Shown here piece by piece: positions 19,297-29,194 of a stretch of DNA of 64,000 nt (position 1 is its first letter; the number at the start of each line of letters is the position of its first letter). The translations under genes were made by a program, and so were the position numbers. The notes beneath the pieces were generated by a model. It saw nothing but the letters and a program-made list of their open reading frames with translations, was not told the origin of the DNA and ran no database searches. The stretch covers positions 124,001 to 188,000 of the forward strand of contig JAURYH010000028.1 in the NCBI GenBank assembly GCA_030653975.1, in the 5' to 3' direction. The DNA is from Hydrogenophaga sp. (GTDB taxonomy: Bacteria; Pseudomonadota; Gammaproteobacteria; Burkholderiales; Burkholderiaceae_C).

Positions 19297-19400
19297 CCCC
19301 CCCCGCGCCGCTTCGCGTCACCCCCCTCTCTCGCCTTCGGCGGAAGGGGGACGGCACTGACCGTCCGGCGAAGCCGGCCCGGCGGTGCCCTGGGCTTGGG
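19297..19400 (+). repeat. Structured intergenic repeat, copy A
   Basis: Starts seven bases after the receptor stop codon. It shows the family layout: GCGCCGCTTCGCG, then a hairpin with C5/G5 outer arms around CGCC-TTC-GGCG, then GGCAC ... CCGGC-GAA-GCCGG ... GTGCC. The middle of the last stem is degraded compared with copies B and D. It lies inside an operon, between the receptor and the ATPase. No poly-T follows, so it is not a classical terminator; a role in 3'-end protection or partial attenuation is inference. Confidence 0.75.
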
Positions 19401-19482
19401 GAGCCGTCGCGCCCTGTGCTGATTTTCGCTCCGACGCCATGCACAACCGAACTGAAACGCATCCCTGATTGAAGATTTCTGC

Positions 19483-20508
19483 ATGACCGACGCTATCGAG
19501 TTCAAAGATGTTTCCAGGCACTACGGCGAAGTGAAGGCACTGGATGGTGTCAGCTTCACCGTGCAGGAAGGCGAGTTCTTTTCCATGCTGGGGCCCTCGG
19601 GTTCCGGCAAAACCACTTCCCTGCGGCTGATGGCCGGCTTTGAACAGCCGAGCCGTGGCAGCCTGACCCTGATGGGCCGGGAGGCCTCTGGCACGCCGCC
19701 ATACGAACGCGATGTGAACACCGTCTTCCAGGACTACGCGCTGTTCCCGCACATGAATGTGCTGGACAACGTGGCCTACGGATTGATGGTGCGAAAAGTG
19801 CCCAAGGCCGAACGCCATGCCCAGGCCCGTGAGGCCCTGGCCATGGTGGCCCTGCCCGACCACGCCGAACGCACGCCAGCCCAGCTCTCGGGCGGCCAGC
19901 GCCAGCGCGTGGCACTTGCGCGGGCACTGGTCAACCGCCCTCGCATCCTGCTGCTGGACGAGCCCCTGGGCGCACTGGACATGAAGCTGCGCGAGCAGAT
20001 GCAAGTGGAGCTCAAGGTGCTGCACCGCAAGCTGGGCATCACCTTTGTCTATGTGACGCACGACCAGGGTGAGGCCCTCTCGATGTCAGACCGCATCGCG
20101 GTGTTCAACCAGGGCAAGATCGAACAGATCGCCAGCCCGCGCGAGCTCTACCACCAGCCGCGCACACGCTTTGTGGCGGACTTTGTCGGCAGCTCCAATG
20201 TGATCGACACCGAGCTGGCGCAAGCGCTCACCGGCAAGCCGCAAGCGTTTGCCGTGCGCCAGGAAAACATCGCCATGCACCCGGCGGGCAACGTCCCCGC
20301 GACGGGCCGCTTGCAGATCGAGGGCGAAGTGCTGGCCATCCAGTTTCTGGGCGCCAGCCAGCGCCTGGAAGTGCTGGTGGGTGGCCAGGTGATCACCGCC
20401 TTGCAGGCGGAAAGTGAAGCCGCATCAACACTGGCCGCGCGCACCCAGGCGGGCCAGCGGGTCGCACTCAGTTGGGCGCAGCAGCACATGGTGATGCTGG
20501 ATGCTTGA
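19483..20508 (+). CDS. Polyamine-type ABC transporter ATPase (PotA/PotG-like)
   Basis: A 341-residue ABC ATPase. Walker [10 protein letters not shown] (near 36), Q-loop [11 protein letters not shown], signature [15 protein letters not shown], Walker [13 protein letters not shown] and switch histidine VTHDQ are all present. The C-terminal extension (about 240-341) is the TOBE-like regulatory domain of polyamine importers. It powers import through the two permeases encoded next. It overlaps the first permease start by eight bases if ATG 20501 is used. Confidence 0.92.
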   Translation: MTDAIEFKDVSRHYGEVKALDGVSFTVQEGEFFSMLGPSGSGKTTSLRLMAGFEQPSRGSLTLMGREASGTPPYERDVNTVFQDYALFPHMNVLDNVAYGLMVRKVPKAERHAQAREALAMVALPDHAERTPAQLSGGQRQRVALARALVNRPRILLLDEPLGALDMKLREQMQVELKVLHRKLGITFVYVTHDQGEALSMSDRIAVFNQGKIEQIASPRELYHQPRTRFVADFVGSSNVIDTELAQALTGKPQAFAVRQENIAMHPAGNVPATGRLQIEGEVLAIQFLGASQRLEVLVGGQVITALQAESEAASTLAARTQAGQRVALSWAQQHMVMLDA

Positions 20509-21421
20509 GGCCACCGCCATGCGCACCCTCTCCAACCTGTTCTACCAGCGGCGCACGCTCACGCTGCTGCTGATGCTCACGCCGCCGCTGCTGTGGTTTG
20601 GCGTGGTGTACCTGGGCTCGCTGCTGACGCTGTTGAGCCAGAGTGTGTTCGTGTTTGACGACATGAGCATGTCGGTGGTGACCGAATTCACCACCGACAA
20701 CTTTGCCAACCTGCTGGCCCCGGCCAACAGGGACATCGTGCTGCGCACGCTGGGCATGGCCATCGCCGTGACGCTGGCCGCCGTGCTCATCGGCTTTCCC
20801 ATGGCCTGGTACATGGCCCACCACGCCAGCCCGGCAGAAAAGGGGTTTTTCTACGTCGGCGTGATGCTGCCCATGTGGGCCAGCTACATCGTCAAGGCCT
20901 ATGCCTGGACCGTGCTGCTGGCGCAGGGCGGTGTGATTTACTGGGTGGTGAATGTGCTGGGCCTGCAAGGCGTTCTGCAGAAAATGCTGTCCATTCCGGT
21001 GATCGGTGGCGACACACTGGCCACGTCCAACCTGGGCCGCTTTCTGGTGTTCACCTACATCTGGCTGCCCTTCATGGTCCTGCCCATCCAGGCCGCCATC
21101 GAACGCGTGCCGGCCAACCTGCTGCTGGCCTCGGGCGATCTCGGTGCCCGCCCGTTCCAGACCTTCCGCACCGTGCTGTGGCCACTGGCCTTCCCGGGCG
21201 TGGTGGCGGGCTCCATCTTCACCTTCTCGCTCACGCTGGGCGACTACATCATTCCCCAGCTGGTCGGTCCCTCGGGCCTGTACATCGGCAACATGGTCTA
21301 CACCATGCAGGGGACCATCGGCAACATCCCCATGGCCGCGGCCTTCACCTGCGTGCCCATCGTGCTGATCACCATCTACCTGGCCATGGCACGCCGACTG
21401 GGAGCTTTCAATGCGCTCTAG
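20501..21421 (+). CDS. Polyamine-type ABC transporter permease 1 (PotH/PotB-like)
   Basis: A 306-residue inner-membrane permease with about six helices. The EAA-type coupling loop reads [28 protein letters not shown] near residues 202-229, followed by a final [17 protein letters not shown] segment typical of PotB/PotH. ATG 20501 overlaps the ATPase stop; ATG 20519 in the same frame is also possible. It overlaps the second permease by 11 bases, so the components are made together. Confidence 0.9.
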   Translation: MLEATAMRTLSNLFYQRRTLTLLLMLTPPLLWFGVVYLGSLLTLLSQSVFVFDDMSMSVVTEFTTDNFANLLAPANRDIVLRTLGMAIAVTLAAVLIGFPMAWYMAHHASPAEKGFFYVGVMLPMWASYIVKAYAWTVLLAQGGVIYWVVNVLGLQGVLQKMLSIPVIGGDTLATSNLGRFLVFTYIWLPFMVLPIQAAIERVPANLLLASGDLGARPFQTFRTVLWPLAFPGVVAGSIFTFSLTLGDYIIPQLVGPSGLYIGNMVYTMQGTIGNIPMAAAFTCVPIVLITIYLAMARRLGAFNAL

Positions 21422-22226
21422 ACCCAGAATTTTTCGCGGCCCCGGCCTGCTGCGCATCGCCGCCTATGCGGGACTGGCCTTCCTGCACCTGCCTTTGCTG
21501 TTCATCGCGCTGTACGCCTTCAACAGCGCCGACAGCAACTACAGCTTCCCCATGGAGGGACTGACCCTGCGCTGGTTCGCCCGAGCACTCGAACGCACCG
21601 ACATCCACGAGGCGATCTATCTTTCGCTGGCGGTGGCGGCGATGGCCACCGTCATCGCGATGGTGCTGGGCACACTGACCGCCGCGGCCCTGAACCGCGA
21701 CCGCTTCTTGGGCAAGGATGCGTTCACCACCATGCTGATCCTGCCAATCGCCCTGCCCGGCATCGTCACCGGCCTGGCCTTGCTCTGGGCCTTCAGGCTC
21801 ATGGAGGTCAACCTGGGTTTCTGGACCATCGTGGTCGGCCACGCCACCTTCTGCACGGTCATCGTCCACAACAACGTGGCGGCCCGCCTGCGCCGCCTGC
21901 CCAGCCGATTGTGGGAGGCTTCGATGGACCTGGGTGCCGACACCCTGACCACGCTGCGCTACATCATCCTGCCGCAGCTCGGCACCGCCCTGCTGGCCGG
22001 CGGCATTCTGGCCTTTGCCCTGTCGGTGGACGAACTGATCGTCACCACCTTTACCGCGGGCTCAGACAAAACCCTGCCCATCTGGCTCATGGGCCAGCTG
22101 GGGCGCCCCCGTGAGGCCGCCATCACCAACGTGGTGGCGCTGGTCATCATGGTCATCACCATGCCGCTGATCCTGCTGGCCTGGCGCCTCACCCGCGACG
22201 GTGACGCCAGCCCGAACGCACGCTGA
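21411..22226 (+). CDS. Polyamine-type ABC transporter permease 2 (PotI/PotC-like)
   Basis: A 271-residue permease with six predicted helices; the coupling loop [28 protein letters not shown] is near residues 163-190, followed by [18 protein letters not shown], which is characteristic of PotC/PotI proteins. Together with the preceding permease it forms the membrane channel. The aldehyde dehydrogenase starts 50 bases downstream. Confidence 0.9.
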   Translation: MRSRPRIFRGPGLLRIAAYAGLAFLHLPLLFIALYAFNSADSNYSFPMEGLTLRWFARALERTDIHEAIYLSLAVAAMATVIAMVLGTLTAAALNRDRFLGKDAFTTMLILPIALPGIVTGLALLWAFRLMEVNLGFWTIVVGHATFCTVIVHNNVAARLRRLPSRLWEASMDLGADTLTTLRYIILPQLGTALLAGGILAFALSVDELIVTTFTAGSDKTLPIWLMGQLGRPREAAITNVVALVIMVITMPLILLAWRLTRDGDASPNAR

Positions 22227-22276
22227 ACCTCTTCCGTTTCATCCCCAGTTTCTCCACCCCACTTCTGGACCCGAAC

Positions 22277-23716
22277 ATGGCTGCCATCCGCTTCACCACC
22301 CAGCTCCTGATCAATGGCCACAGCGTGGCCGGCGAAGGGCGCGCCGAACCCATCCTCAACCCCTGCACGGGCGAAATGCTGTGCGAAGTGCGCGAGGCCA
22401 GCGCCGACCAGCTGCGCCTGGCGGTGGACGCGGCCAGCGCCGCCTTCCCCGCCTGGGCAGCCCTCACACCGAAGGACCGCAGTGCTTACCTGTTCAAGAT
22501 CGCCGATGCCATCGAAGCCCATGGCGACGAACTCGCCATGCTGGAATCGCTGAACTGCGGCAAGCCCCTGGCGGCTGCGCGCAACGACGAGATCCCCGCC
22601 ATCGCCGATGTCTACCGCTTCTTTGGCGGCGCCATCCGCAACATGTCGGGACCGCTGGCGGGTGAATACCTGCCGGGCCACACCAGCATGATCCGGCGCG
22701 ACCCGCTGGGGGTGGTGGCCTCCATCGCCCCCTGGAACTACCCCCTCATGATGGCCGCCTGGAAGCTGGGCCCGGCCATCGCCATGGGCAATACCGTGGT
22801 GCTCAAACCCTCGGAAAACACGCCACTGACCACGTTGCGCTTCGGCGAACTGCTGGCCGGCATCCTGCCTCCGGGCGTGGTGAACATCGTCTGCGGCCGT
22901 GGCGACACCGTGGGCGCGCCCCTGATCCGCGACCCGCGCATCCGCGTGGCCTCGCTCACCGGCGACGTGTCGACCGGGAGCAAGATCATGGAAGCCGCCG
23001 CGCGCGGCATCAAGCGCACCCACCTGGAACTCGGAGGCAAGGCACCGGTGATCGTGCTCGACGACGCCGATATCGGCAGCGTCGTCGAAGGCCTGCGCAC
23101 CTTTGGCTTCTACAACGCGGGCCAGGACTGCACCGCCGCCTGCCGCGTCTATGCCACAGACAATATCTACGAAAAGCTGGTGGCCGACCTGAGCAGCGCC
23201 GTCTCATCCATCAAGGTCGGCAGCCAGCAGGAACCCGGGGTCGAGATGGGTCCGCTGATCTCGGCCCGCCAGCGCGACCGCGTCGCCAGCTTCGTTGACC
23301 GCGCGGCCCAGCTGGCCCACACCGAGGTCACGGCCGGCGGCAGCACCGTCGGCAACAAGGGCTTCTTCTACAAACCCACGGTCATTGCCGCCGCGCTGCA
23401 GGAAGACGAAATCGTGCGCAGCGAAGTCTTTGGCCCGGTGGTGTCCATCACCCGCGTGAAAGACGCGGAGCAGGCCGTCGCCTGGGCGAACGACTCCGAG
23501 TACGGCCTGGCCAGCTCGGTCTGGTCGAGCAACGTGGGCACCGCCATGAACATCGCGGCCCGCCTGCAGTACGGCTGTACCTGGGTCAACACCCATTTCA
23601 TGCTGGTGTCCGAGATGCCGCACGGTGGCATGAAGCACTCGGGCTATGGCAAGGACATGTCGGTCTACGCACTGGAGGACTACAGTTGCGCGCGCCACAT
23701 CATGGTGAAGCACTGA
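22277..23716 (+). CDS. Aminobutyraldehyde/guanidinobutyraldehyde-type aldehyde dehydrogenase
   Basis: A 479-residue NAD(P)-dependent aldehyde dehydrogenase. The catalytic cysteine is in [12 protein letters not shown] (near 284), the general-base glutamate in HLELGGKAP (near 250), and APWNYPL opens the cofactor site. Sequence and length fit the PatD/KauB group that oxidises 4-aminobutanal to GABA or 4-guanidinobutanal to 4-guanidinobutyrate. Location downstream of a polyamine importer supports this; which aldehyde is preferred cannot be read from the sequence. No amine oxidase or aminotransferase making the aldehyde is in the window. Confidence 0.87.
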   Translation: MAAIRFTTQLLINGHSVAGEGRAEPILNPCTGEMLCEVREASADQLRLAVDAASAAFPAWAALTPKDRSAYLFKIADAIEAHGDELAMLESLNCGKPLAAARNDEIPAIADVYRFFGGAIRNMSGPLAGEYLPGHTSMIRRDPLGVVASIAPWNYPLMMAAWKLGPAIAMGNTVVLKPSENTPLTTLRFGELLAGILPPGVVNIVCGRGDTVGAPLIRDPRIRVASLTGDVSTGSKIMEAAARGIKRTHLELGGKAPVIVLDDADIGSVVEGLRTFGFYNAGQDCTAACRVYATDNIYEKLVADLSSAVSSIKVGSQQEPGVEMGPLISARQRDRVASFVDRAAQLAHTEVTAGGSTVGNKGFFYKPTVIAAALQEDEIVRSEVFGPVVSITRVKDAEQAVAWANDSEYGLASSVWSSNVGTAMNIAARLQYGCTWVNTHFMLVSEMPHGGMKHSGYGKDMSVYALEDYSCARHIMVKH

Positions 23717-23900
23717 GGCACCCCCCGCGCCGCTTCGCGCGCCTTGCAGGCCGCGGCATCGTCGGAGCCGATGCCTCTTCGTCCCGTCCAAGCCTGCGCA
23801 GGCAGGCTTGGAGCCGCGGTCCTCAGCCCCCCTCTCTCGCCTTCGGCGGGAGGGGGACGGCACCAGAGGCCCGGCGAAGCCGGTTCCTCGGTGCCCCTGG
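23717..23900 (+). repeat. Structured intergenic repeat, copy B (long composite form)
   Basis: Begins one base after the dehydrogenase stop. Compared with copies A and D it carries roughly 90 extra bases after GCGCCGCTTCGCG, themselves built of inverted repeats: GGCATCG/CGATGCC (23754-23774) and CCAAGCCTG/CAGGCTTGG (23788-23811), flanked by CCGCGG on both sides. The terminal hairpin 23859-23895 is intact: GGCACC/GGTGCC, GAGG/CCTC and CCGGC-GAA-GCCGG. It lies between two convergent genes and could end transcription from either side, though no T-run is visible. Confidence 0.8.
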
Positions 23901-23909
23901 GTGGCGCTC

Positions 23910-25313
23910 TCAGCCCTTGCTCTGCGCCTTCAAAAAAGCCAGCACCTGCGGCTCTTCGGTGAAGGCCACGTTGAAGCGGAACCAGGGGCTGGGCTGCAGG
24001 TCGGGCGCGAACAGGTGGCCGGGGCCGAGCAGGATGTCCTGCTCCGCGGCCTTGTAGGCCAGCTCGGTGGCGTTCTGGATGTCCGGGTGGCGCGCCCACA
24101 GGAACATGCCGGCCTTGGGCTCGCAGAACAGCTCGAAACCCAGGTTCTCCAGCTGCTGGGCCACGCGCTGGTGCGCCTGCGCCAGGCGCTCGCGCAGGCT
24201 GCGCAGGTGCTTGCGCCAGCGCCCGTCCACCAGCGCGCCGTAGGCCAGGCGCTCGTTGAATTCGGAAGACGTCAGGCCCGAGATCATCTTGAGCTGGGCG
24301 AAGTCTTCCAGAAGATCCGGTGGTGCGGCCAGGAAGCCGACCCGGATGTTGGGTGAGATGGTCTTGGAAAAGCTGCTGATGTAGACCACGCGCTGCAGCT
24401 GGTCCAGGCTGGCGAGCGAAGGGCGGGGTTCGGGATCGAGGTCGGCGTAGATGTCGTTTTCCACCACGGTGAACTGGTGCTGCTCGGCCAGCTGCACCAC
24501 GCGGTGCAGGTGCGCCAGGTTGGCCACCGAGCCGGTGGGGCTTTGCAGCCGCGGCTGGGTGAAGAACACCTTGGGTTGGTGTTCGATCACCAGCGCTTCG
24601 AGCGCGGCCAGATCGTAGCCGGCCGGCGTGCGCGGCACACCGATCAGCTTCGCGCCCAGGAAGCGCAGCGAAAACAGCAGGTTGGGGTAACCGGGGTCGT
24701 CCACCAGCACGGCGTCGCCCGGGCGCACCAGCCGGCGCGCCACCAGGTCCATGGCCTGGCTGGAGCCCTGGGTGAGCAGCACCTGGTCGGCGCTGACGGC
24801 GATCTCCTGCTCGGCCAGCAGGTCGCGCACCAGCTGGCGCAGCAGCGCAAAACCCTTGGGTTCGCCATAGCCGCCCAGGTCCACGTTTTCAGACGCCAGC
24901 GTGCGCAGGCTGCGGCGCAGGCCTTCTTCGAACAGCCAGTTGCCCGGCAGCCAGCCGCAGCCCGGCTTCATGCGCAGCGCGCGGGCTTCGAACACGCGGC
25001 GCAGATACCACATGGAATCGAAGTTGTAGTTCGCCGTCTCGGATGGCGCCGTACCGGGCGCCTGCGGCGCCACACCGTCGCGCTTGCGCACGAAAAAGCC
25101 CGAGTGCGGGCGCGAGACGAAATAACCCAGCGCCACCAGGCGGTCGTAGGCGTCGACCACGGTGTACACGCTCACGCCGTGCGCATGGGCGAACTGGCGG
25201 ATCGAGGGCGCCTTGGAGCCCGGGCGCAGGTTGCCGCTCTGAATCAGGTCGCGAAACCCCTCGACGATCTGCACCACGAGCGGGCTGGTGCTTTTGGGGT
25301 TCAGGGTGAACAT
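23910..25313 (-). CDS. MocR/GabR-type transcriptional regulator
   Basis: A 467-residue fusion of a GntR-type winged helix (residues 5-75; GSKAPSIRQFAHAHGVSVYTVVDAYDRL) and a fold-type I aminotransferase domain (about 110-465). PLP contacts are visible: QGSSQAMD, DDPGYPN, FTQPRLQSPTG, and the Schiff-base lysine in SSFSKTISPNIRVGF (near 316). GabR of Bacillus is the model: it senses GABA with PLP and activates gabT. Facing gabT here makes the same role likely. A perfect inverted repeat lies in the 222-base divergent region. Confidence 0.9.
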   Translation of the reverse strand: MFTLNPKSTSPLVVQIVEGFRDLIQSGNLRPGSKAPSIRQFAHAHGVSVYTVVDAYDRLVALGYFVSRPHSGFFVRKRDGVAPQAPGTAPSETANYNFDSMWYLRRVFEARALRMKPGCGWLPGNWLFEEGLRRSLRTLASENVDLGGYGEPKGFALLRQLVRDLLAEQEIAVSADQVLLTQGSSQAMDLVARRLVRPGDAVLVDDPGYPNLLFSLRFLGAKLIGVPRTPAGYDLAALEALVIEHQPKVFFTQPRLQSPTGSVANLAHLHRVVQLAEQHQFTVVENDIYADLDPEPRPSLASLDQLQRVVYISSFSKTISPNIRVGFLAAPPDLLEDFAQLKMISGLTSSEFNERLAYGALVDGRWRKHLRSLRERLAQAHQRVAQQLENLGFELFCEPKAGMFLWARHPDIQNATELAYKAAEQDILLGPGHLFAPDLQPSPWFRFNVAFTEEPQVLAFLKAQSKG

Positions 25314-25351
25314 CGGGGGTGATCAGGGTAAATGTGTACAGGTCAGCAGGG

Positions 25352-25374
25352 CTGCACAGTGCATCGCTGTGCAG
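25352..25374. promoter_or_regulatory. Inverted repeat, candidate MocR operator
   Basis: CTGCACAG and CTGTGCAG form a perfect 8-base inverted repeat with a 7-base spacer, in the divergent region between the MocR-type gene and gabT. It starts 39 bases upstream of the regulator's start codon and lies about 160 bases before gabT. A TATATG hexamer at 25386-25391 could be the gabT -10 element. MocR proteins often use two sites; only this one is clear. Confidence 0.5.
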
Positions 25375-25450
25375 GCACTGTCTGTATATGTTAGCGGTGA
25401 CCCGAGAGCCCTACAGTCCGCCCCAGTCCCTGAAGTCGTTCGCCGGGCCA

Positions 25451-25502
25451 CCCCAAGAACGACTGCACCCCCTCGGGGGGCCTGGCATAGCCAGGGTTGG
25501 GG
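25451..25502 (+). repeat. Nested hairpin element in the presumed gabT leader
   Basis: CCCCAA (25451-25456) pairs with TTGGGG (25497-25502) and encloses two hairpins: CCCCC-TC-GGGGG (25468-25479) and CCTGGC-ATA-GCCAGG (25481-25495). It lies between the likely promoter and the gabT ribosome binding site, so it would be in the 5' leader. It differs in sequence from copies A-D and may belong to another dispersed family or be a leader structure. Confidence 0.55.
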
Positions 25503-25535
25503 CGATGACTTTTCTTCATAAACGGAGCCCTCTGC

Positions 25536-26837
25536 ATGCAACGCGAATCCCAAGCCACCAACGCCCTGCTCATGGCCCGCCGCCAGGCCGCCATTCCCCG
25601 CGGTGTCGGCCACAGCCACCAGATTTTCATCGCCAGGGGCGAAAACGCCGAGATCTGGGACGTCGAGGGCCGTCGCTACATCGACTTCGCCGGTGGCATC
25701 GCCGTGCTCAACACCGGCCACCGCAACCCGGCCGTGATCGAGGCCGTGAAGGCCCAACTCGACCAGTACACCCACACCTGCTTCCAGGTGCTGGCCTACG
25801 AGCCCTACGTGGAACTGGCCGAGCGCCTGAACGCCAAGGCCCCGGGCGACTTCGCCAAGAAGACCCTGTTCCTGACCACTGGTGCTGAAGCGGTGGAAAA
25901 CGCGATCAAGATCGCGCGTGCCCACACCGGCCGCTCGGGCGTGATCGCCTTCACCGGCGGCTACCACGGCCGCACCATGATGACCCTGGGCCTGACCGGC
26001 AAGGTCGCCCCGTACAAGACCGGTTTCGGCCCCTTCCCCGGCGAGATCTTCCACGCCCGTTTCCCGAACGCGCTGCACGGCGTGAGCGTGGACGACGCGA
26101 TCGACTCGGTCGAGCAGATCTTCAAGAACGACATCGAGGCGCGCCGCGTGGCGGCCATCATCATCGAGCCGGTGCAGGGCGAAGGCGGCTTCAACGTGGC
26201 GCCGCCCGAGCTGATGCAGCGCCTGCGCGCGCTGTGCGACCAGCACGGCATCCTGCTGATCTGCGACGAGGTGCAGACCGGCGCCGGCCGCACCGGCACC
26301 TGGTTCGCCTGCGAACAGAGCGGCGTTGCCCCCGACCTGATCACCCTGGCCAAGTCCATGGCCGGCGGTTTCCCGATTTCGGCCGTGATCGGTCGCGCCG
26401 AAGTGATGGACGCGCCCGCCGCCGGTGGCCTGGGCGGCACCTACGCCGGCAGCCCGATGGCCTGCGCCGCGGCCCTGGCCGTGATCGACGAGTTTGAAAA
26501 ACACGACCTGCTGCAGCGCAGCCGCGACGTCGGCCAGCGCATCACCGCCAGTCTGCAGGCACTGGCGAAAAAGCACAGCTGCATCGCCGACGTGCGCGGC
26601 CTGGGCGCCATGGTCGCCATGGAGCTGTGCAAGAACGGTGACGTGCACCAGCCCGACGCCGACCTGACCAGGGCCCTCGCCGCCGAAGCCACGAAGCGCG
26701 GCCTGATCATCCTCACCTGCGGCACCTACGGCAACGTGGTGCGCATCCTGGTGCCGCTGACCGCGAGCAACGCGGTGCTCGATGAAGGCCTGGCGATCAT
26801 TGCTGATGCTCTGGCTGCTGCGCTGAAAGCAGCATGA
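25536..26837 (+). CDS. gabT: 4-aminobutyrate aminotransferase
   Basis: A 433-residue class III aminotransferase that converts GABA and 2-oxoglutarate to succinate semialdehyde and glutamate. The PLP lysine is in LAKSMAGGFPISAV (near 272), preceded by CDEVQTGAGRTG; TGAEAVENAIKIAR and GYHGRTMMTLGLTGK are further family motifs. ATG 25536 has a GGAG-type site upstream. It heads the long plus-strand operon and overlaps the CaiB-family gene by four bases (ATGA), so the CoA-transferase is translated in step with GabT. Confidence 0.95.
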   Translation: MQRESQATNALLMARRQAAIPRGVGHSHQIFIARGENAEIWDVEGRRYIDFAGGIAVLNTGHRNPAVIEAVKAQLDQYTHTCFQVLAYEPYVELAERLNAKAPGDFAKKTLFLTTGAEAVENAIKIARAHTGRSGVIAFTGGYHGRTMMTLGLTGKVAPYKTGFGPFPGEIFHARFPNALHGVSVDDAIDSVEQIFKNDIEARRVAAIIIEPVQGEGGFNVAPPELMQRLRALCDQHGILLICDEVQTGAGRTGTWFACEQSGVAPDLITLAKSMAGGFPISAVIGRAEVMDAPAAGGLGGTYAGSPMACAAALAVIDEFEKHDLLQRSRDVGQRITASLQALAKKHSCIADVRGLGAMVAMELCKNGDVHQPDADLTRALAAEATKRGLIILTCGTYGNVVRILVPLTASNAVLDEGLAIIADALAAALKAA

Positions 26838-28027
26838 ACGCTGCGACCCCCAACAGCAGCGACGAGCCACCCGCGCACATCCCCCGCCCGCTCGCGGGCG
26901 TGCGCGTGCTCGACCTCTCGCGCGTGCTCGCCGGTCCCTGGGCGGGTCAGCTGTTGGCAGACTACGGCGCCGAAGTCCTGAAGGTGGAGCGCCCGGGCGC
27001 CGGTGACGACACGCGCAGCTGGGGCCCGCCCTGGTGGGGCGAAGGCGCCGAACGCGTGGCGGCGTATTTCATCTGCGCCAACCGCGGCAAGCGCTCGGTC
27101 GCGATCGACATCGCCAGCGCCGAAGGCATCCAGCAGGTGCGTGAACTGGCGCGCGAGGCCGACGTGCTGATCGAGAACTACAAAGTCGGCCAGCTCGCCA
27201 AATACGGGCTCGACGCCACCAGCCTGCAGGCCATCAACCCGCGCCTGATCTACTGCTCGATCACCGGCTACGGGCAGAACGGCCCGCTGGCGCACAAGGC
27301 CGGCTACGACTTCGCGATCCAGGCCGAAGCCGGGCTCATGAGCATCACCGGCAAACCCGGCGAAGAGCCGCAGAAAGTGGGCGTGGCCGTGACCGACCTG
27401 ATGACCGGGGTCTACGCCACCACGGCCATCCTGGCCGCCCTGCACGAACGCGGGCGCACCGGCAAGGGCCGCCACATCGACGCCGCGCTGTTCGACGTGC
27501 AGGTCGCCATGCTGGCCAACCAGGCCAGCAACCAGCTGATCGGCCACAAGACGCCGGCACGCATGGGCAGCGCGCACCCGAACATCGTGCCTTACCAGGT
27601 GTTCCCCACACGCGACGGCCACATGGTGCTGGCCGTGGGCAACGACGGCCAGTTCGCGCGCTTCTGCGAAGCCTGCGACCACCCGGAAGTCTCGCGCGAT
27701 GTGCGCTTTTCGACCAACCCGGCGCGCGTGGAACACCGCGCCACGCTGGTGCCGCTGCTCACCGGCTGGACGCTGCAGCGCGACACCGGCGACTGGGTGC
27801 AGCGGCTGGATGCCGCGGGCGTGCCCTGTTCTCCGATCCTCGACATCGCTCAAGTCATGGCACATCCCCATGTGGCGGCGCGCGGATTGCGGATACAAGC
27901 CGAAAGTGCCACAGTTCCACCCATGATCGCCAATCCGATGGTGCTGGACGGGCAACGCCCCGTCGCCGATCTGCCGCCCCCCGCCCTCGGTGCCCACCGG
28001 GCACGATGGTTGCATGAGCAGTCCTGA
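26834..28027 (+). CDS. CaiB/BaiF-family CoA-transferase
   Basis: A 397-residue class III CoA-transferase. Family motifs are LAGVRVLDLSRVLAGPWAGQ (near 20-39), GAEVLKVERPG, and GYDFAIQAEAGLMSITG, whose aspartate (near 159) should form the covalent acyl intermediate. These enzymes move CoA between carboxylic acids. Coupled by overlap to gabT and followed by a transporter ATPase, it may act on a GABA-related acid such as 4-guanidinobutyrate or 4-hydroxybutyrate, but no acyl-CoA enzyme is next to it, so the substrate is a guess. Confidence 0.87.
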   Translation: MNAATPNSSDEPPAHIPRPLAGVRVLDLSRVLAGPWAGQLLADYGAEVLKVERPGAGDDTRSWGPPWWGEGAERVAAYFICANRGKRSVAIDIASAEGIQQVRELAREADVLIENYKVGQLAKYGLDATSLQAINPRLIYCSITGYGQNGPLAHKAGYDFAIQAEAGLMSITGKPGEEPQKVGVAVTDLMTGVYATTAILAALHERGRTGKGRHIDAALFDVQVAMLANQASNQLIGHKTPARMGSAHPNIVPYQVFPTRDGHMVLAVGNDGQFARFCEACDHPEVSRDVRFSTNPARVEHRATLVPLLTGWTLQRDTGDWVQRLDAAGVPCSPILDIAQVMAHPHVAARGLRIQAESATVPPMIANPMVLDGQRPVADLPPPALGAHRARWLHEQS

Positions 28028-28064
28028 ACCTCCTTCAGCCCCCACCCCATACCCGATCGCGCCC

Positions 28065-29147
<1,083 letters not shown>

Positions 29148-29194
29148 ACCCGTTTTCCCGTTTCCCGTTCCTCAACCCCCTGGAGATAACACCC

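Noticed and set aside
25323-26870. A 515-codon open frame antisense to gabT
   Set aside because: Composition (His, Gly, Val runs) is that of an antisense shadow; gabT on the plus strand has all catalytic motifs.
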